Part shown: piece after piece, positions 22,278-33,532 of the stretch
How the letters are laid out: the number at the start of each line of letters is the position of its first letter
Numbering within the stretch: the first letter of the stretch is position 1
Origin: Agapanthus africanus
Taxonomy: Eukaryota; Streptophyta; Magnoliopsida; Asparagales; Amaryllidaceae
Length of the DNA: 64,000 nucleotides
Direction: 5' to 3'
NCBI GenBank assembly: GCA_030015575.1
Contig: JASDDO010000026.1
Span: forward strand, 27,296,079-27,360,078
The notes under the pieces: model-generated
What the model was told of the DNA's origin: nothing
What the model saw: the letters and a program-made list of their open reading frames with translations, nothing else
Databases searched by the model: none
Program-made: the position numbers and the translations under genes

Positions 22278-22465
22278 CTTTATGAGCCGTGAGGGTCTCA
22301 TAAAGAGTTTTTCTCTCTATAGGTCGAGAGGATCCCATAGGTGTAATTTCTCCTTGAGAATCATGAGGATTCTTAAGCGGATTTTCTCTTGGGAGTCGTA
22401 AGGATCTCGCAAGCGAGTTTTCTTCTCTATAGGTCGTGAGGACCCGCAAGTGCTGGGTGCGGTCG
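22278..22465. repeat. Hairpin array, cluster 1: constant loop, covarying stems
   Basis: About five units lie in tandem. The first has perfect 9 bp arms, CTTTATGAG (22278-22286) and CTCATAAAG (22297-22305), around CCGTGAGGGT. Later units use CTATAGG/CCCATAG around TCGAGAGGAT, CTTGAGAA/TTCTTAAG around TCATGAGGA, and CTTGGGAG/CTCGCAAG around TCGTAAGGAT, each with at most about one mismatch. A weaker unit follows. Linkers resemble GTTTTCTCC. Confidence 0.85.
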
Positions 22466-22515
22466 CCCTTATCCGTATCTCACGGGATCAGGGGTTGCTT
22501 TGGGATGTTTTCCAG

Positions 22516-22880
22516 GGTACCGTAATTTAAAGACATTGCGATCGAGGTTAAGGACATCATAGTCCGTGGGTTTAAGGACTCCACAGTCCAATGCTAGTTT
22601 TAAGACATCACGGTCGAGGTTAAGGACATCATAGTTCGTGGGTTTAAGGACTCCATAATCCAATGCTAGTTTTAAGACATCACGGTCGAGGTTAAGGACA
22701 TCATAGTCCATGGATTTAAGGACTCCACAGTCCGATGTTAGTTTTAAGACATCACGGTCAAGGTTAAGGACATCATAGTCCGTGGATTTAAGGACTCCAC
22801 AGTCCAATATTAGTTTTAAGACATCACGGTCAAGGTTAAGGACATCATAGTCCGTGGATTTAAGGACACCACAGTCCGAT
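22516..22880. repeat. GGAC-N6-GTCC array in the internal spacer of B
   Basis: These are the same approximately 24 bp units as in the LTRs, here in a regular alternation of AAGACATCACGGTC, AAGGACATCATAGTCC and AAGGACTCCACAGTCC. A further block of a few units lies at about 22995-23080. Between them, 22885-22980 matches the LTR segment at 4765-4865, with the shared text ACCTCTTTGAAGACGTTGAG. This shows that LTR sequence has been copied into the spacer. Confidence 0.85.
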
Positions 22881-23075
22881 GTGTGGTTACTGGGACCCAT
22901 CACCTCTTTGAAGACGTTGAGGAATTACAACGACAAATATCGAAGGAGTGACGAGATGTACCCTTGAACCAAGGTAAAATCAGTCTAGAGTCATCATGGT
23001 TGATCGTTAGTTTTAAGACATTACGGTCGAGGTTAAGGACATCATAGTCCGTGGATTTTAAGGACTCCACAGTCC

Positions 23076-24085
23076 GATGTTTGCTCTGGATGCTTCGCAC
23101 GGGTTCACTGCCGTGCTCTGCGAGGACAAGGCTCCGCTCTGGGTGTTTTCCGCGGGGTCAAAGAGTGACGTTATCCGCGATCCACGTGACCAGGAATTTT
23201 GCACTAGATGCTTCACACGGGTTCACTGCCGTGTTCGGAGAGGACTAGGCTCTGCTCTGGATGCTTCACACTGGTTCACTGCCGTGCTCTGTGAGGACCA
23301 GGATCCGCTCTGGACGTTTTCCACGGGGTCAAAGAGTGACGTTATTCGCGTTCCACGTGACCAGGAATTTTGCTCTGGATGCTTTCCACGGGTTCACTGT
23401 CGTGTTCTGCGAGGACCAGGCTCCGCTCTGGACGTTTTCCACGGGGTCAAAGAGTGACGTTATCAGCGTTCCATGTGACCAGGAATTTTGCTCAGGATGC
23501 TTCCCACGGGTTTACTGCCGTGTTCTGCGAGGACCAGGCTCCGCTCTGGACGTTTTCCACGGTGTCAAAGAGTGACGTTATCCGCGTTCCACGTGACCAG
23601 GAATTTCGCTCTGGATGCTTTCCACGGGTTCACTGCCGTGTTCTGCGAGGACCAGGCTCCGCTCTGGACATTTTCCACGGGGTCAAAGAGTGACGTTATC
23701 CGCGTTCCACGTGACCAGGAATTTTGCTCTGGATGCTTTCCACGGGTTCACTGCCGTGTTCTGCGAGGACCAGGCTCCGCTCTGGACGTTTTCCACGGGG
23801 TCAAAGAGTGACGTTATCCACGTTCCATGTGACCAGGAATTTTGCTCTGGATGCTTCCCACGGGTTCACTGCCGTGTTCTGCGAGGACCAGACTCCGCTC
23901 TGGACGTTTTCCACGGGGTCAAAGAGTGACGTTATCCGCGTTCCACGTGACCAGGAATTTTGGTCTGGATGCTTTCCATGGGTTCACTGCCGTGTTCTGC
24001 GAGGACCAGGCTCCGTTCTGGACGTTTTCCACGGGGTCAAAGAGTGACGTTATCCGCGTTCCACGTGACCAGGAATTTTGTTGAT
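23076..24085. repeat. 118 bp tandem repeat (minisatellite) in B
   Basis: About eight and a half copies of a 118 bp unit lie head to tail; recurring landmarks at 23370, 23488, 23606, 23724, 23842 and 23960 give the exact period. Each unit holds GGGTTCACTGCCGTGTTC, GGACGTTTTCCACGGGGTC, GAGTGACGTTATC and TTCCACGTGACCAGG, so every unit has one TGACGT and one CACGTG. The first copies are more divergent than the rest. Since 118 is not a multiple of three, the overlapping open frames here are by-products. Confidence 0.9.
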
Positions 24086-24394
24086 TATATCCACATTTCA
24101 CGGAGTTGGGATTTGACTCTCAGTGATTTGTACACCGCCGAGTCGTAGAACTGGGAATTGTCGCTGTTCCGCTTTGTTTGATATTGTGTCTACTGCAATG
24201 AGACCAACGTCGAGATGATCTCTAGGCTATCTGTGACTCATCGAGATTTGGCTTCTTCTTCTGATGAAACCTGGAAGAGGAGGAGTGCGATTCCTTCTTT
24301 GTTTGCGCCCCTGGATTGTATACAGGGATTGATGTAATATCACCTGTAGGGCATAAATTTCCTTTTTTGTTTTATTTCTTTTTCCGCGATACTC

Positions 24395-24625
24395 TATCAT
24401 TTCAGCTTTTACATTGCGAAGGTCGCGGTTGCCCCATCATTTCGGCTATTTTTCGCGGCGCCCAATCATTTCGGCTATATTTTTTTCGCTGCTTTTTATT
24501 ACGAGTTGCCCAATCATTTCGGATATTTTTCATGCATACATTTTTACTTGCTGCTTTTTATTGCAACTTGCCCCATCATTTCGGCTATTTCATATGCATT
24601 TTTAGCTCGCTGATTTTTTTATCGC
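24395..24625. repeat. Short dispersed-tandem repeat CCCATCATTTCGGCTATTT
   Basis: Five copies of (C)CCATCATTTCGGCTATTT or variants occur near 24402, 24433, 24462, 24508 and 24571. They are separated by T-rich linkers that share GCTGCTTTTTATT. Unit spacing is irregular (about 30-65 bp). I see no coding content. Confidence 0.7.
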
Positions 24626-24777
24626 GAGTGTAGAACTTGGAATCTGGTGCCAATCTCAGCATCAGCATCGCTACAACTGGAATATGGCCAGGAGCGAATC
24701 ATCATTTGTCTCTGTCGATGTCGAACAAAGGTGGCTTAGTAAACAGGGTTAGGGTCCTGTCGACTAAGGCTTTTGAT

Positions 24778-24935
24778 TTCATGAGCCGTAAGGGTCTCAC
24801 AAAGGTATTTCTCCCTACAAGTCGTAAGGATCTCGTAGGTGTGTTTTCTCCTTGGGAATCGTGAGGATTCCTAAGTGCGTGTTCCCCTGTAAGCCGTAAG
24901 GATCTTACAAAAGGATTTTCTCCTTATAAGTCGAG
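24778..24935. repeat. Hairpin array, cluster 2
   Basis: Units include CCTACAAG/CTCGTAGG around TCGTAAGGAT, CTTGGGAA/TTCCTAAG around TCGTGAGGA, TGTAAG/CTTACA (perfect) around CCGTAAGGAT, and CCTTATAAG/CTCATAAGG around TCGAGAGGA. Stem sequences differ between units, but partners match within each unit. Linkers again contain TTTTCTCC. Confidence 0.85.
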
Positions 24936-25114
24936 AGGACTCATAAGGGTCGTTCACCATATGGACATATCCCTAGTCACGGGTGGGACTTTGCTGGGAA
25001 AATGTTTATTCGCGCCCGTGGATTGTATATAAGGGTCGGTATGAGCCGCTTGTAGGGCAATATCAAAGTTTGTGGGGGTTGCTTAAGAACGGGTTCAGAT
25101 CTCTGTAACTTAAG

Positions 25115-25300
25115 ACTTTCAAGTCTTATGAGCCGTGAGGGTCTCATAAGAGAGTTCTCCTTATGAGTCGTGAGGATCTCGCAAGTGTAATTTCTCCTTA
25201 GGAATCGTGAGGATACCTAAGTGTGTTGCTCTCTTGTGAGTCGTAAGGATCTCACGCGGGTGGTTTCTCCTTACAAGGTCGAGAGGACCCTGCAAGTGTC
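25115..25300. repeat. Hairpin array, cluster 3
   Basis: Units include CTTATGAG/CTCATAAG (perfect) around CCGTGAGGGT, CTTAGG/CCTAAG with a GTGAGG core, GTGAG/CTCAC around TCGTAAGGAT, and two weaker units (CTTATGAG/CTCGCAAG and CTTACAAGG/CCCTGCAAG). This is the same design as the clusters at 22278 and 24778. Confidence 0.83.
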
Positions 25301-25509
25301 TTTTAAGGAGGTTGCGCCCTTTTGGGTTTTCACAAACACTCGCCGGTAGCCCTGCTGTTTTTACTCATGGAGCCCTTTCGGGTTTTCATCCGTGCCCATT
25401 TTGTTTATGGACATACCGTTTTTTTGTTTTTTTTGTTTTTTTTTATTCTTCTTTTTTTGTATCGGTTTTGGGATGCCGCGATCCATCGTAGTTTGTCGAC
25501 ATCTCGATC

Positions 25510-25600
25510 AACAGCTAGTTTTAGGACGTAGTGGTCCGTCATTAGTTTAAGGACGTTTCGGTCCGTCGTTAGTTTAAGGACGTCTCGGTCCGTTGTTGAA
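25510..25600. repeat. GGAC-N6-GTCC units next to integrase
   Basis: Three units, AGGACGTAGTGGTCC, AAGGACGTTTCGGTCC and AAGGACGTCTCGGTCC, lie just downstream of the integrase end on the minus strand. They use the same arms as the LTR arrays with different inner bases. Confidence 0.75.
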
Positions 25601-25684
25601 GAAGGCCTGTCACTACTTTAGGCTTAGGAAGATAGCGAGCGGACATAGCCGTCGTCATCTATTATTGACCCGGGCCATAACTCG

Positions 25685-26794
25685 TTAGGAGTAGTATTTC
25701 TTCAGGAAGCGACCGTTTATTGGCCTGAAAGGTCTTTCACCGTGCATATCCATGAGTAAATAGGCCCCACCCTGGTAAACCTTGTCTATGACGTACGTGC
25801 CTTCATAGTTCGGCTCGAATTTTCCCCGCTTGGCGCGATTGGGGATCATAGGTATTTTGACCACTAGCATGAGTTCGCATTGGCGGAATGTCCTCGGCCT
25901 GGTCAATCTTTCATATGAGCGCGTCATCTTTGCTTTATAAGCCTCCAGATTTTGTTGCGCTATGAGGCGGGTTTCATCAAGGGCATCAAGCTCTTCAAGC
26001 CGAAGGTGAGCGTTCTCTTCGTCCGTTAGCTCATAATGGACTGCCACTCGTAGAGAGGGTAACTCTATCTCGAGGGGAAGTACTTCTTCTGTACCGAATA
26101 CTAACGCGTATGGCGTTGTGTTCGTGTCCGTTTTTAACGTAATTCGATACGCCCAGAGAGCTTCATGCAGTCTCTCGTGCCAGTCCTTCTTATTTCGGGA
26201 CACCGTCTTTTTCACGATCTTCGTCAATGTCTTGTTGAAAGCCTCAGCTAGACCGTTAGCTCGGGGATTATAAACTGAGGAATATCTCCAGTCTATGTTG
26301 TGTTGTTGTGCGAAGCGGCTAATCTTGTGGCTTCTGTAGGCTGGCCTATTATCGGAGATGATTCGTCGCGGAGTTCCAAACCGATAAATGACGTGCGTCT
26401 TGAAGAAGTGGAGGATATTCTCCGTCTTCACTTCCCTCAGCGGTATTGCTTCTGCCCATTTGGAGAAGTAGTCAGTCGTCGCCAAGATGAAACGATGTCC
26501 TCTAGACGATGCTGGTTCGATGGGGCCGACTATGTCAGTTCCCCACATTTCGAATGGCCAGCTAGCCATTGTTGGATGTAGAGGATTTGGGTGCTTATAG
26601 ATAAATTCCCCATGAATTTGGCATGAGTGGCATTGCTTCGCATATTCGAGGCAGTCCTGGATCATCGTTGGCCAATAGTAGCCCATCCGTTTAATCTTCA
26701 ACTTCATCTTTGGGCCTGCTTGGTGAGAACCGCAGAGTCCGTCGTGAACTTCCTGAACGACTCTTTTCGCTTCGTCGGGTCCCAGACATCTCAA
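25685..26794 (-). pseudogene. Integrase region of element B
   Basis: This 369-codon open stretch begins in the zinc-binding part of integrase (CHSCQIHGEF near residues 55-64) and runs through the catalytic core: WGTDIVGPIEPASSRGHRFI, the segment ending TDYFSKWAEAIPL, then IISDNRPAYRSHKISRFAQQ and the N-A-E segment NPRANGLAEAFNKTLTK. The C-terminal part, with ILRVAVHYEL-like and GKFEPNYEGTYVI segments, is typical of Tat/Athila integrases. No chromodomain is seen, as expected for Tat. Integrase would join the cDNA to host DNA. It follows RT and RNase H on the same strand. Element B as a whole is a broken fossil. Confidence 0.88.
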
Positions 26795-28867
26795 TCACAG
26801 AGAATCAAACGACCTCTTGTACAGAGTATCATTGACGAAGGCGAAAGACAGAGCTTGTTTCATGAGCTGATGTCTTGAGGACGCATCTTCAGGCGTTTGA
26901 TTGGATTTGAAGTAGTCTACAAAGACTTCTCTCCAATCCTCTGCCATTCCCTGATCTTTTATTTGCATAGCCATTTGCCCAGTCAGTCCCTTTTCTCCGG
27001 ATGATTTCGGATCCGGAGATATTTCTGCGGGGGCAAGCACCCGACGGCTTTGTACCACGATTCTTACGTCATCGAGGTTCTCGTCAGCCAATTCTTTAGC
27101 GAGCTTAGCTAGTGCATCTGCTTTGCTATTTTCCGCACGCGGTACGCTTTCCAGCATATAGGAGGGAATTTGGGTCAGTAATTGCTGTACTCTCTCGCCA
27201 TATTTCACCAGTTCGGGTTTGCACGTTTGGTAGTCGCCATTTACTTGACTGACGACCAGTTGAGAATCTCCATATATGAGGAGGTTTTCAATTCCCATAT
27301 CGATGGCGATCTCGAGGCCTGCTATCAAAGCTTCGTATTCAGCCTCATTATTCGTCCTCGGCTCTGTCAAGGAGAAGGCAAAGCGCATTATCCTTCCTTG
27401 TGGGGTCACGAAGATGAGGCCTACCCCTGATTTGATTATAATGGTGTTCTGTTTGCGCTTCTTCATGGAGGACGCTCCGTCAAAGTAAAGTTCCCACCGG
27501 GTACCACTTCCGTCAATCGCGTCAAACGCATGTTCATCTGGAAGTTTGCAATTCAAAGGAGAATCGGCCGGTATCGGATGCTCAGCGAGGAAGTCGGCGA
27601 TGGCTTGGCCTTTCACTGCCTTAAGAGGCTGATAGGTTATCGAAAATTCCATTAAGAGCAAGGCCCATTTAGCGAGTCTCCCTGTCAATATGGCCTTCGA
27701 CATTAAATATTTAAGGGGGTCCACCTTCGAAATGAGACGGACTTCATGCGCCAACACATAGTGCCTGAGCTTCGTTATTGCGAAGATCAACGCCGGGCAA
27801 TGTTTTTCGATAGGAGAATAATTGCTTTCTGCCCCCAGTAGGACTCGACTCAGATAGTAGAGCGCTCTCTCCTTCCCTTGGTCGTTCTCCTGTGCCCACA
27901 ATGCGCCTGAGGAACCTTCAAGAGCGGTTGTATACAGAATGAGAGGTTTTCCCCTGACCGGAACGGCCAGTACTGGCGGGTTCTGCAGATACTGCTTGAT
28001 CTCGTCCAGCGCGCCTTGGCATTTATGATCCCAGACGAACGGGATTCCCTTCTTCATCAGATGACTATAAGGGCGACACTTGCCAGAGAGATTGACTATA
28101 AATCGCCGGATATACACGAGCTTCCCTTGGAGAGACCGCAATTGTTTGAGAGTCCTCGACGGGGGCATTTCCATGATCTCTTTGATTTTTGACGGATCTA
28201 TCTCGATACCTCGGTGTCGGACAATGAATCCTAGGAATTTGCCTGAAGAAACTCCGAACGCGCATTTGAGAGGGTTCATCTTCAAGTTGTATTGCCGAAG
28301 ACGTTGAAATACGATCTTTAGATGCTCGAGATGTTCCTCGTACGATTTGCTTTTCACCACGAGGTCGTCGATATAGCATTCGACGATTTCATGTATGAGG
28401 TCATCGAAGATCTTCGTCATGGCCCTCTGATAGGTGGCACCGGCGTTCTTTAAACCGAAGGGCATCACTTTGTAGTAGAATATACCCAAAGGGGTCCAGA
28501 AAGCGGTGTGCTTCTGGTCTTCGGGATGCATCTTTATCTGATTATATCCTGATGAGCCGTCCATGAAGGAGAAGACCTCGTGGGTGGACGTGTTATCGAT
28601 CATCAGCTCGGTGACTGGCACCGGGAAATCGTTCTTCGAGCAGGCTTTATTGAGATCCCGGAAGTCTACACATATGCGCACCGTCCCATTCTTCTTCATC
28701 ACTGGGATGATGTTGGCGAACCAATCAGGGTATTGAACCTCTTGGATGAAGCCGGAGTCGATTAGCTTTTTGACCTCAGCGTTAACGCTCATCTCAAGCT
28801 CAAGCCGCATTCTTCTCGGTACTTGTTTGATTGGATTGATGTCCGGGGATACTGCCAACTTGTGCAC
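26795..28867 (-). pseudogene. Reverse transcriptase, RNase H and second RNase H of element B
   Basis: This 690-codon open stretch has the RT fingers and palm motifs VRICVDFRDLNKAC, VFSFMDGSSGYNQI, MPFGLKNAGATYQRAMTKIF and the catalytic YIDD (in VECYIDDLVVKS). Next come the connection and first RNase H, with LILYTTALEGSSGALWAQ and YYLSRVLLGAE. A second RNase H of archaeal/plant type starts near residue 455 with ELYFDGASS and continues through NNEAEYEALIAGLEIA and LLIYGDSQLVVSQVNG. Two RNase H domains in tandem are diagnostic of the Tat lineage. The stretch is well preserved, although the element is a fossil overall. Confidence 0.92.
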
Positions 28868-28885
28868 AACAATCTCTGGATCTAA

Positions 28886-29140
28886 TCACGGCATCTCGGA
28901 GTAGTTCCATGCGAAGCAATCCTTGTGCTGTATGAGCACGTCCTTGAGTGTCGCCGCCTGTTCTCCGGACAGAAACTCGCTGACAAACGTAGGCCTTGAG
29001 TCGCTTGTCGTTCCCAAATCAATCTTCTTGAGGTTATCTGCAGTAGTGTGTATTCCATCTTCCAGCTCTTTGGGTGCCGGTGGAAACTCTGAGATCACCT
29101 CATCACCATTGTTTTCAAAGCACCAAAGGAGGTCATCCAC
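28886..29140 (-). pseudogene. Segment just upstream of RT in element B
   Basis: A short open stretch contains EFLSGEQAATLKDVLIQHKD followed by CFAWNYSEMP. The pattern L..ll..ykdvFAWs..eMPGi is the standard sequence directly before the RT fingers in Ty3/gypsy polyproteins. It is part of the same pol region as its neighbours. Confidence 0.8.
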
Positions 29141-29152
29141 ATTCTTGGGTTC

Positions 29153-31384
29153 TTATTTTGATATTGTTATCATATGACAAGTACGAGCCCGCTTCCAAGA
29201 CCGATGTGGATCTGGTTCTGCTCTCGTGGCTTTGGCTTCATGCTTCTGTGGCGGCGTTACCCTCCAGCTGTCAGATAGAGAAAACTTGCCGAGCTGATAC
29301 TGAGCTTCGACCCAGTTCTTGAAGGTGAAGCAGTCTTCGAGAGGATGCCCTATTACCCTGTGATAAGAGCCATAGTTCGGGTGTGAGACTTCGCCTGCTT
29401 GCTTAGGGTGTTTAGACTCCGGCAGTGTAAGCATTTGATGCCTTATGGCGAGATCAAGAATCTTCTTTGTCTTATCTTGCGGAAAGGAGTATGCTCGACT
29501 CATCTTCTTAATAAGGGACGAATCCAGACCGCTTGATTCTCGACAGCATGACTTTTTAGTCCCGCTTTGTCGCTGTCGAACGCCTTTTCCGCTCTTTGAC
29601 TTATTTCTGCCTCTGCGTCGGGCCTTTTGCACAACAGGTTGACAGGGAGGAGCATTTTCGTCATTTGCAGCCTGTTGAAGAAGACATTGCATCCTGGCTT
29701 TCTCGTAGATGGCCATTTCGCGGTTATGGTCGTCCCGAGATTTTTGACCCGTTTTCCTGATGAGCTTGTCCATTCGTTCTTCAAATGACGGACTCGGCAC
29801 TTTGATTGCGGGATCTAGTTTTGGTACGGGGTCGGCATTTTCTGACAGGGCATCCTCTTCTTCATCGAAGTTATATATGGTGTAGCTACTATGGACTCGT
29901 TCCCGTTTCCCGGATCTCACATATCCAAGCCCAAGCGTTTCCATTCTTCCGTTGGGCAACTTGCGCTGAGTCCCAGGGACATCCCAAATCCTGTTGTAGA
30001 ACCGAGCTTGTCGAATAGTCTGTTTTAAAGGTACCCCTTGGCGCTTCAATACCCTTTTTAGTCCGTTCGTGTAGTATCTGGGCAAACGGATGGGTTGGAG
30101 CCTGTCAAGCGTAGAATCTGCGCCGTGCCAGATTTCTTTCTCCACTCTTGTTTCCATGGACTGATAGAATAGGATCGCCTTTTCACCTTTTCGCCTGGGA
30201 GGGACGTAAAATGTTTGCAGGTCCTGCACATTGTAAGCTTCAAGTGCGTCAAGGTCTTTGTAGTGCTCCCGCGGAATCATGGTAATTTGCAAACTCTGAT
30301 CATCACCAGGGAATGCTTGTATTGACGGCCGACTGGAGAACACAGCATTAACCTCATCTTCTGAGTCGCGTCCGAAGATCAATATGGGGGCGAACGGCCC
30401 CGGGTTGTTGCATCGAGACGGCCCAGCATAAACTATCTCTTCTTCTTCTTCGGTATCACTCCCGAAAACAGGAATGACGGCGGCTTTGTTCTCCGGTTTG
30501 CGGCACCTCTCTGTGTCCTCGAAATCTGGCAAAAAGTATTTTGCATCTTCGTACTTGCGGACTTCGTTCACGGAGAACGGGTTCAGCTCTCTTGTTACGG
30601 TATACTCGAGACCATCCTTGAAATACTTCATACACTGATGTTGCGTAGAAGGGATGATGTTGTACTCGTGTAACCAAGGACGACCGAGCAGAGCATTGTA
30701 GCAGGTCTTGGCGTCAATGACGTGAAACTTAATATCCGTGACGAGTAGCTCGAAGCGTAATGTGAGTATCACCGATCCGAGGGTCCGTGATGACTGAGAA
30801 TCGAAACCGGAGATGGTAATTTTATCACGAGCGAGGTGCTGAACGCTCATGCAGATTTCTTTCAACACCCGAACATTAAGGAGATTGACGGAGGATCCAT
30901 TGTCGACCAAGATTTTGCCTATCTTTATATCGTGGCAGTATCCTGAAACATAGAGGGGATGGTTGTGGTCGCACGTCCCAAGGAGAAGGTCTTCATCACC
31001 GAACGTGACATCGGCTGTGTGTACTTCTTCTAGTTCATCCTTCATCCTTTCTTCGGCGAGGAAGGCCTGGAATTGCTCGGGCTCTTGCAACGCCTTGATT
31101 AACGAATCTCTCGCTTCTTGTGATAATAAGAGGGTGTCGAGAATGCTGAGCTGAGAGGGTAGCTTCCTCAGGTGCGCTAGGACGTTGTAGTCCACTTTGT
31201 TCTTTTTTGGCGGGTTTTTGGCAGTCAGCTCTTTAATGACTTGGTCATCCAGAGCGATATCCTCAGCGTCGCTCCCAAAGGTGAGAACCTGTGATCCTCC
31301 GGCGTTGACCGTGCGACAATTGCCAGTAATTCCTTTATGCTCCTCGGTCGTACTTCGTCGCTCCCGACGAGTCTTGCGTTTCAT
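29153..31384 (-). pseudogene. Protease-containing region of element B, with zinc-finger-like segment
   Basis: This 743-codon open stretch carries a retroviral-type aspartic protease: KIGKILVDNGSSVNLLNVRV near residues 153-172 and the hydrophobic flap-side segment YNALLGRPWLHEYNIIPS near residue 228. Upstream is a Lys/Arg-rich start. Downstream is a long linker (SRRKGEKAILF-type and RLPRYYTNGLK segments) and near the end YSFPQDKTKKILDLAIR, followed by a cysteine/histidine motif, NYGSYHRVIGHPLEDCFTF. That motif also occurs in Gag (near 32420) and near 31490. The protease would mature the polyprotein. It is a fossil component. Confidence 0.85.
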
Positions 31385-31468
31385 CCGCTTAACATGTTGT
31401 CGGTGAGCAACATACCCCTGCCACCATCTTTTAAAAGCGTCGCATTCTTCGGTGGGGTGCGAAATCTT

Positions 31469-33530
31469 TCAATGATATGAGCAGTAGCTAGGATGCATCT
31501 CTGCTTCACCGGGGGTGTTTCCTTCGGAGGGTTGCAGCTTCATCCCCATTGATATGGCTTTAGCAAACCTTTTCCTCGACTTGAATCTGTTTTTATCCGC
31601 ATCGGATGTCTTTTGATTTGGCGGGAGTGCCTCAACTCTTTCGTCTAGTCGCCGGCGTTTGGCTCCTTCTAATATGGCCATCTCACGCTCCCGATCGGCT
31701 TTACTTTTCAGACGAATCTCATTCAGAAAGGCGTCGATCATTTCATCTGACGACCACACAAGTTCCGGCTCAGGTTCTGCCCCCAGTCTTTCTGTGCAGG
31801 GCGCTTCTTTATTGTCTAACGATGAATGAGAGATCACATGGCAACTTGCTACGTAATCCTCAGATCCGTCTGACGAGTCTTCCCCATCATTTTCGTCCTC
31901 AAGGACGTGGCTGAGGAACTCTTGGAGCGTGATGGGGGTCCGCGCTTTCTGATTATATTCTTCCAGCGCGTCGATCTGTTTCTGCAAATCCGTGCGCTTG
32001 TCACCAGGCTTCATGGGCTTCTTGGATTTCTTCTTGTTTTTCTTTGAAGATTTTAACGGCTGGGTGTGAGTGCTTGGGCCATCACCGCCAATCTTCGGAG
32101 TTGGGTGTGGCTTCAGCATCCCTTCGATGATCTGAGGTTCCAGCGGGTTCTTCCACCTGATCGCTGGGCATGTCTGGAGATCATTCAGCATCCTTTTGGT
32201 CTTGGCCGAAAGAGCCACCTCCCATAGAGCTTCTTCAATAAAAGAACAAGTTGCCCCCGGTGTGTCTGTCTTCTTAGGAGCGTGCGGTTGTGGTGGGTTT
32301 ACCTTCCACTTCTCGGACAGCGCAAACTTGCCTTGAAGGTACTGATCTTCGATCCATCCTTTAAAGACGAAGCAATCCTCGATCGGATGGCTTACCGTTT
32401 GATGGTAAGGGCAATAACTGGGGTTACTCACCTAGCTGGGTTGCGGGGGTCGCCTTGCATTTGGTAAGTTGATAAGCCTGTTGTGTACCGCCAGCTCGAA
32501 CAACCTCTTTGTTTTATCCTGCGGGAATGAGTAAGGTCGTTTCATTTTCTCATTGTAATAACGTCGTCTCTCCTCCAATTGATCCGCCAGTCTTGGAGCA
32601 CTGGGTTGCTATTGAGCGTTCGCAACGAAGGTCGCCTTCCTTTTACCCTTGTCGTTCCGAGGTTCCGGTTTCGGGGGAGACGGTCTGTGACTCATCTGGT
32701 CCATCTGGGAAAGCTTGTCGATCAAAGCCTGGAACGTGGTTGGTTTGAAGAACATCATGAACTGTGAAATAGTTGCATGAGGGTCTAGGGTGCCCACGAA
32801 CATGCCCACCGCTGGTGCTTCTTCGATGCGCTGTTCGCACTTCGACCACAGATTTCACCATCGGATTGCATATTGGACCCAAGTTTCACCCGGCTTCACT
32901 CTTGCATTGATCGGAGCCGTTATTGGAGTACGCTCGCTGGTGCTTGTGAAACGTTGGGTAAACAACAATTCTATTTCAGCAAATGTCTTGACGGAGTCGT
33001 TCGGAAGCTCGGAGTACCATTCGAACGCCGTCTCCGACAAGCTGCCGACGAACTGGCGGAGCAGGAGCTTATCATCGCCACCGGTATTACCACAAAGAGC
33101 CCTGAACTGGGCAACATGTTGATGGGGATTGCCAGTCCCCTTATAGACATGGATTTTCGGTATTGTATAGCCCGGCGGGTACTTGATCTGATCATACCAG
33201 CTCGGATACGGTCGTCCCGTTTTAACGACTTGACCGGCTGCCTCAGTTGCCTGGTGAACCCGTATCTGCTGAGCTATATATTCGTCCAGGTCAGCTTTAG
33301 AAATAGTCTCCTCCTTGGCTGTTGACAGCGCCGGTGGTGGATTCGACGTTTCTCCTCTGTCATCTTCAAGGACAATCGGAGGATCTTCGGCTGGGGGATC
33401 TTGCTAGATCATCATACCCACCATGTCCTGAAATAGAATGGCCATTCGTTTTATATTGGCTGCTTGTTCCGTAGCCTCTTTGTCCTTCTTTTCCAATATT
33501 CTCCGAAGAAATTCGGCGTCGGTTTCTTGC
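31469..33530 (-). pseudogene. Gag region of element B
   Basis: The capsid-type Retrotrans_gag domain is recognisable at about 32600-33200, with SETAFEWYSELPNDSVKTFA, RVKPGETWVQYAIRW and MFVGTLDPHATISQFMMFFK segments. Downstream is the motif SYCPYHQTVSHPIEDCFVF (about 32370-32430). A Lys-rich stretch follows (KKNKKKSKKPMKPGDKRTDL), then an acidic segment and a second SYCSYH motif beside 31490. The same order is seen, more completely, in element C at 61765-63915. Gag would form the capsid and bind RNA. This is a broken fossil with several breaks. Confidence 0.85.
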
Positions 33531-33532
33531 TC

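Noticed and set aside
23077-24148. Series of overlapping frames of 80-126 codons
   Set aside because: They repeat every 118 bp and read through the minisatellite. The period is not a multiple of three, so the same DNA is read in shifting frames.
22278-25300. CRISPR-like array
   Set aside because: This is a plant nuclear context, the repeats are short and variable, there are no uniform spacers and no cas genes. The pattern is hairpins with changing stems.
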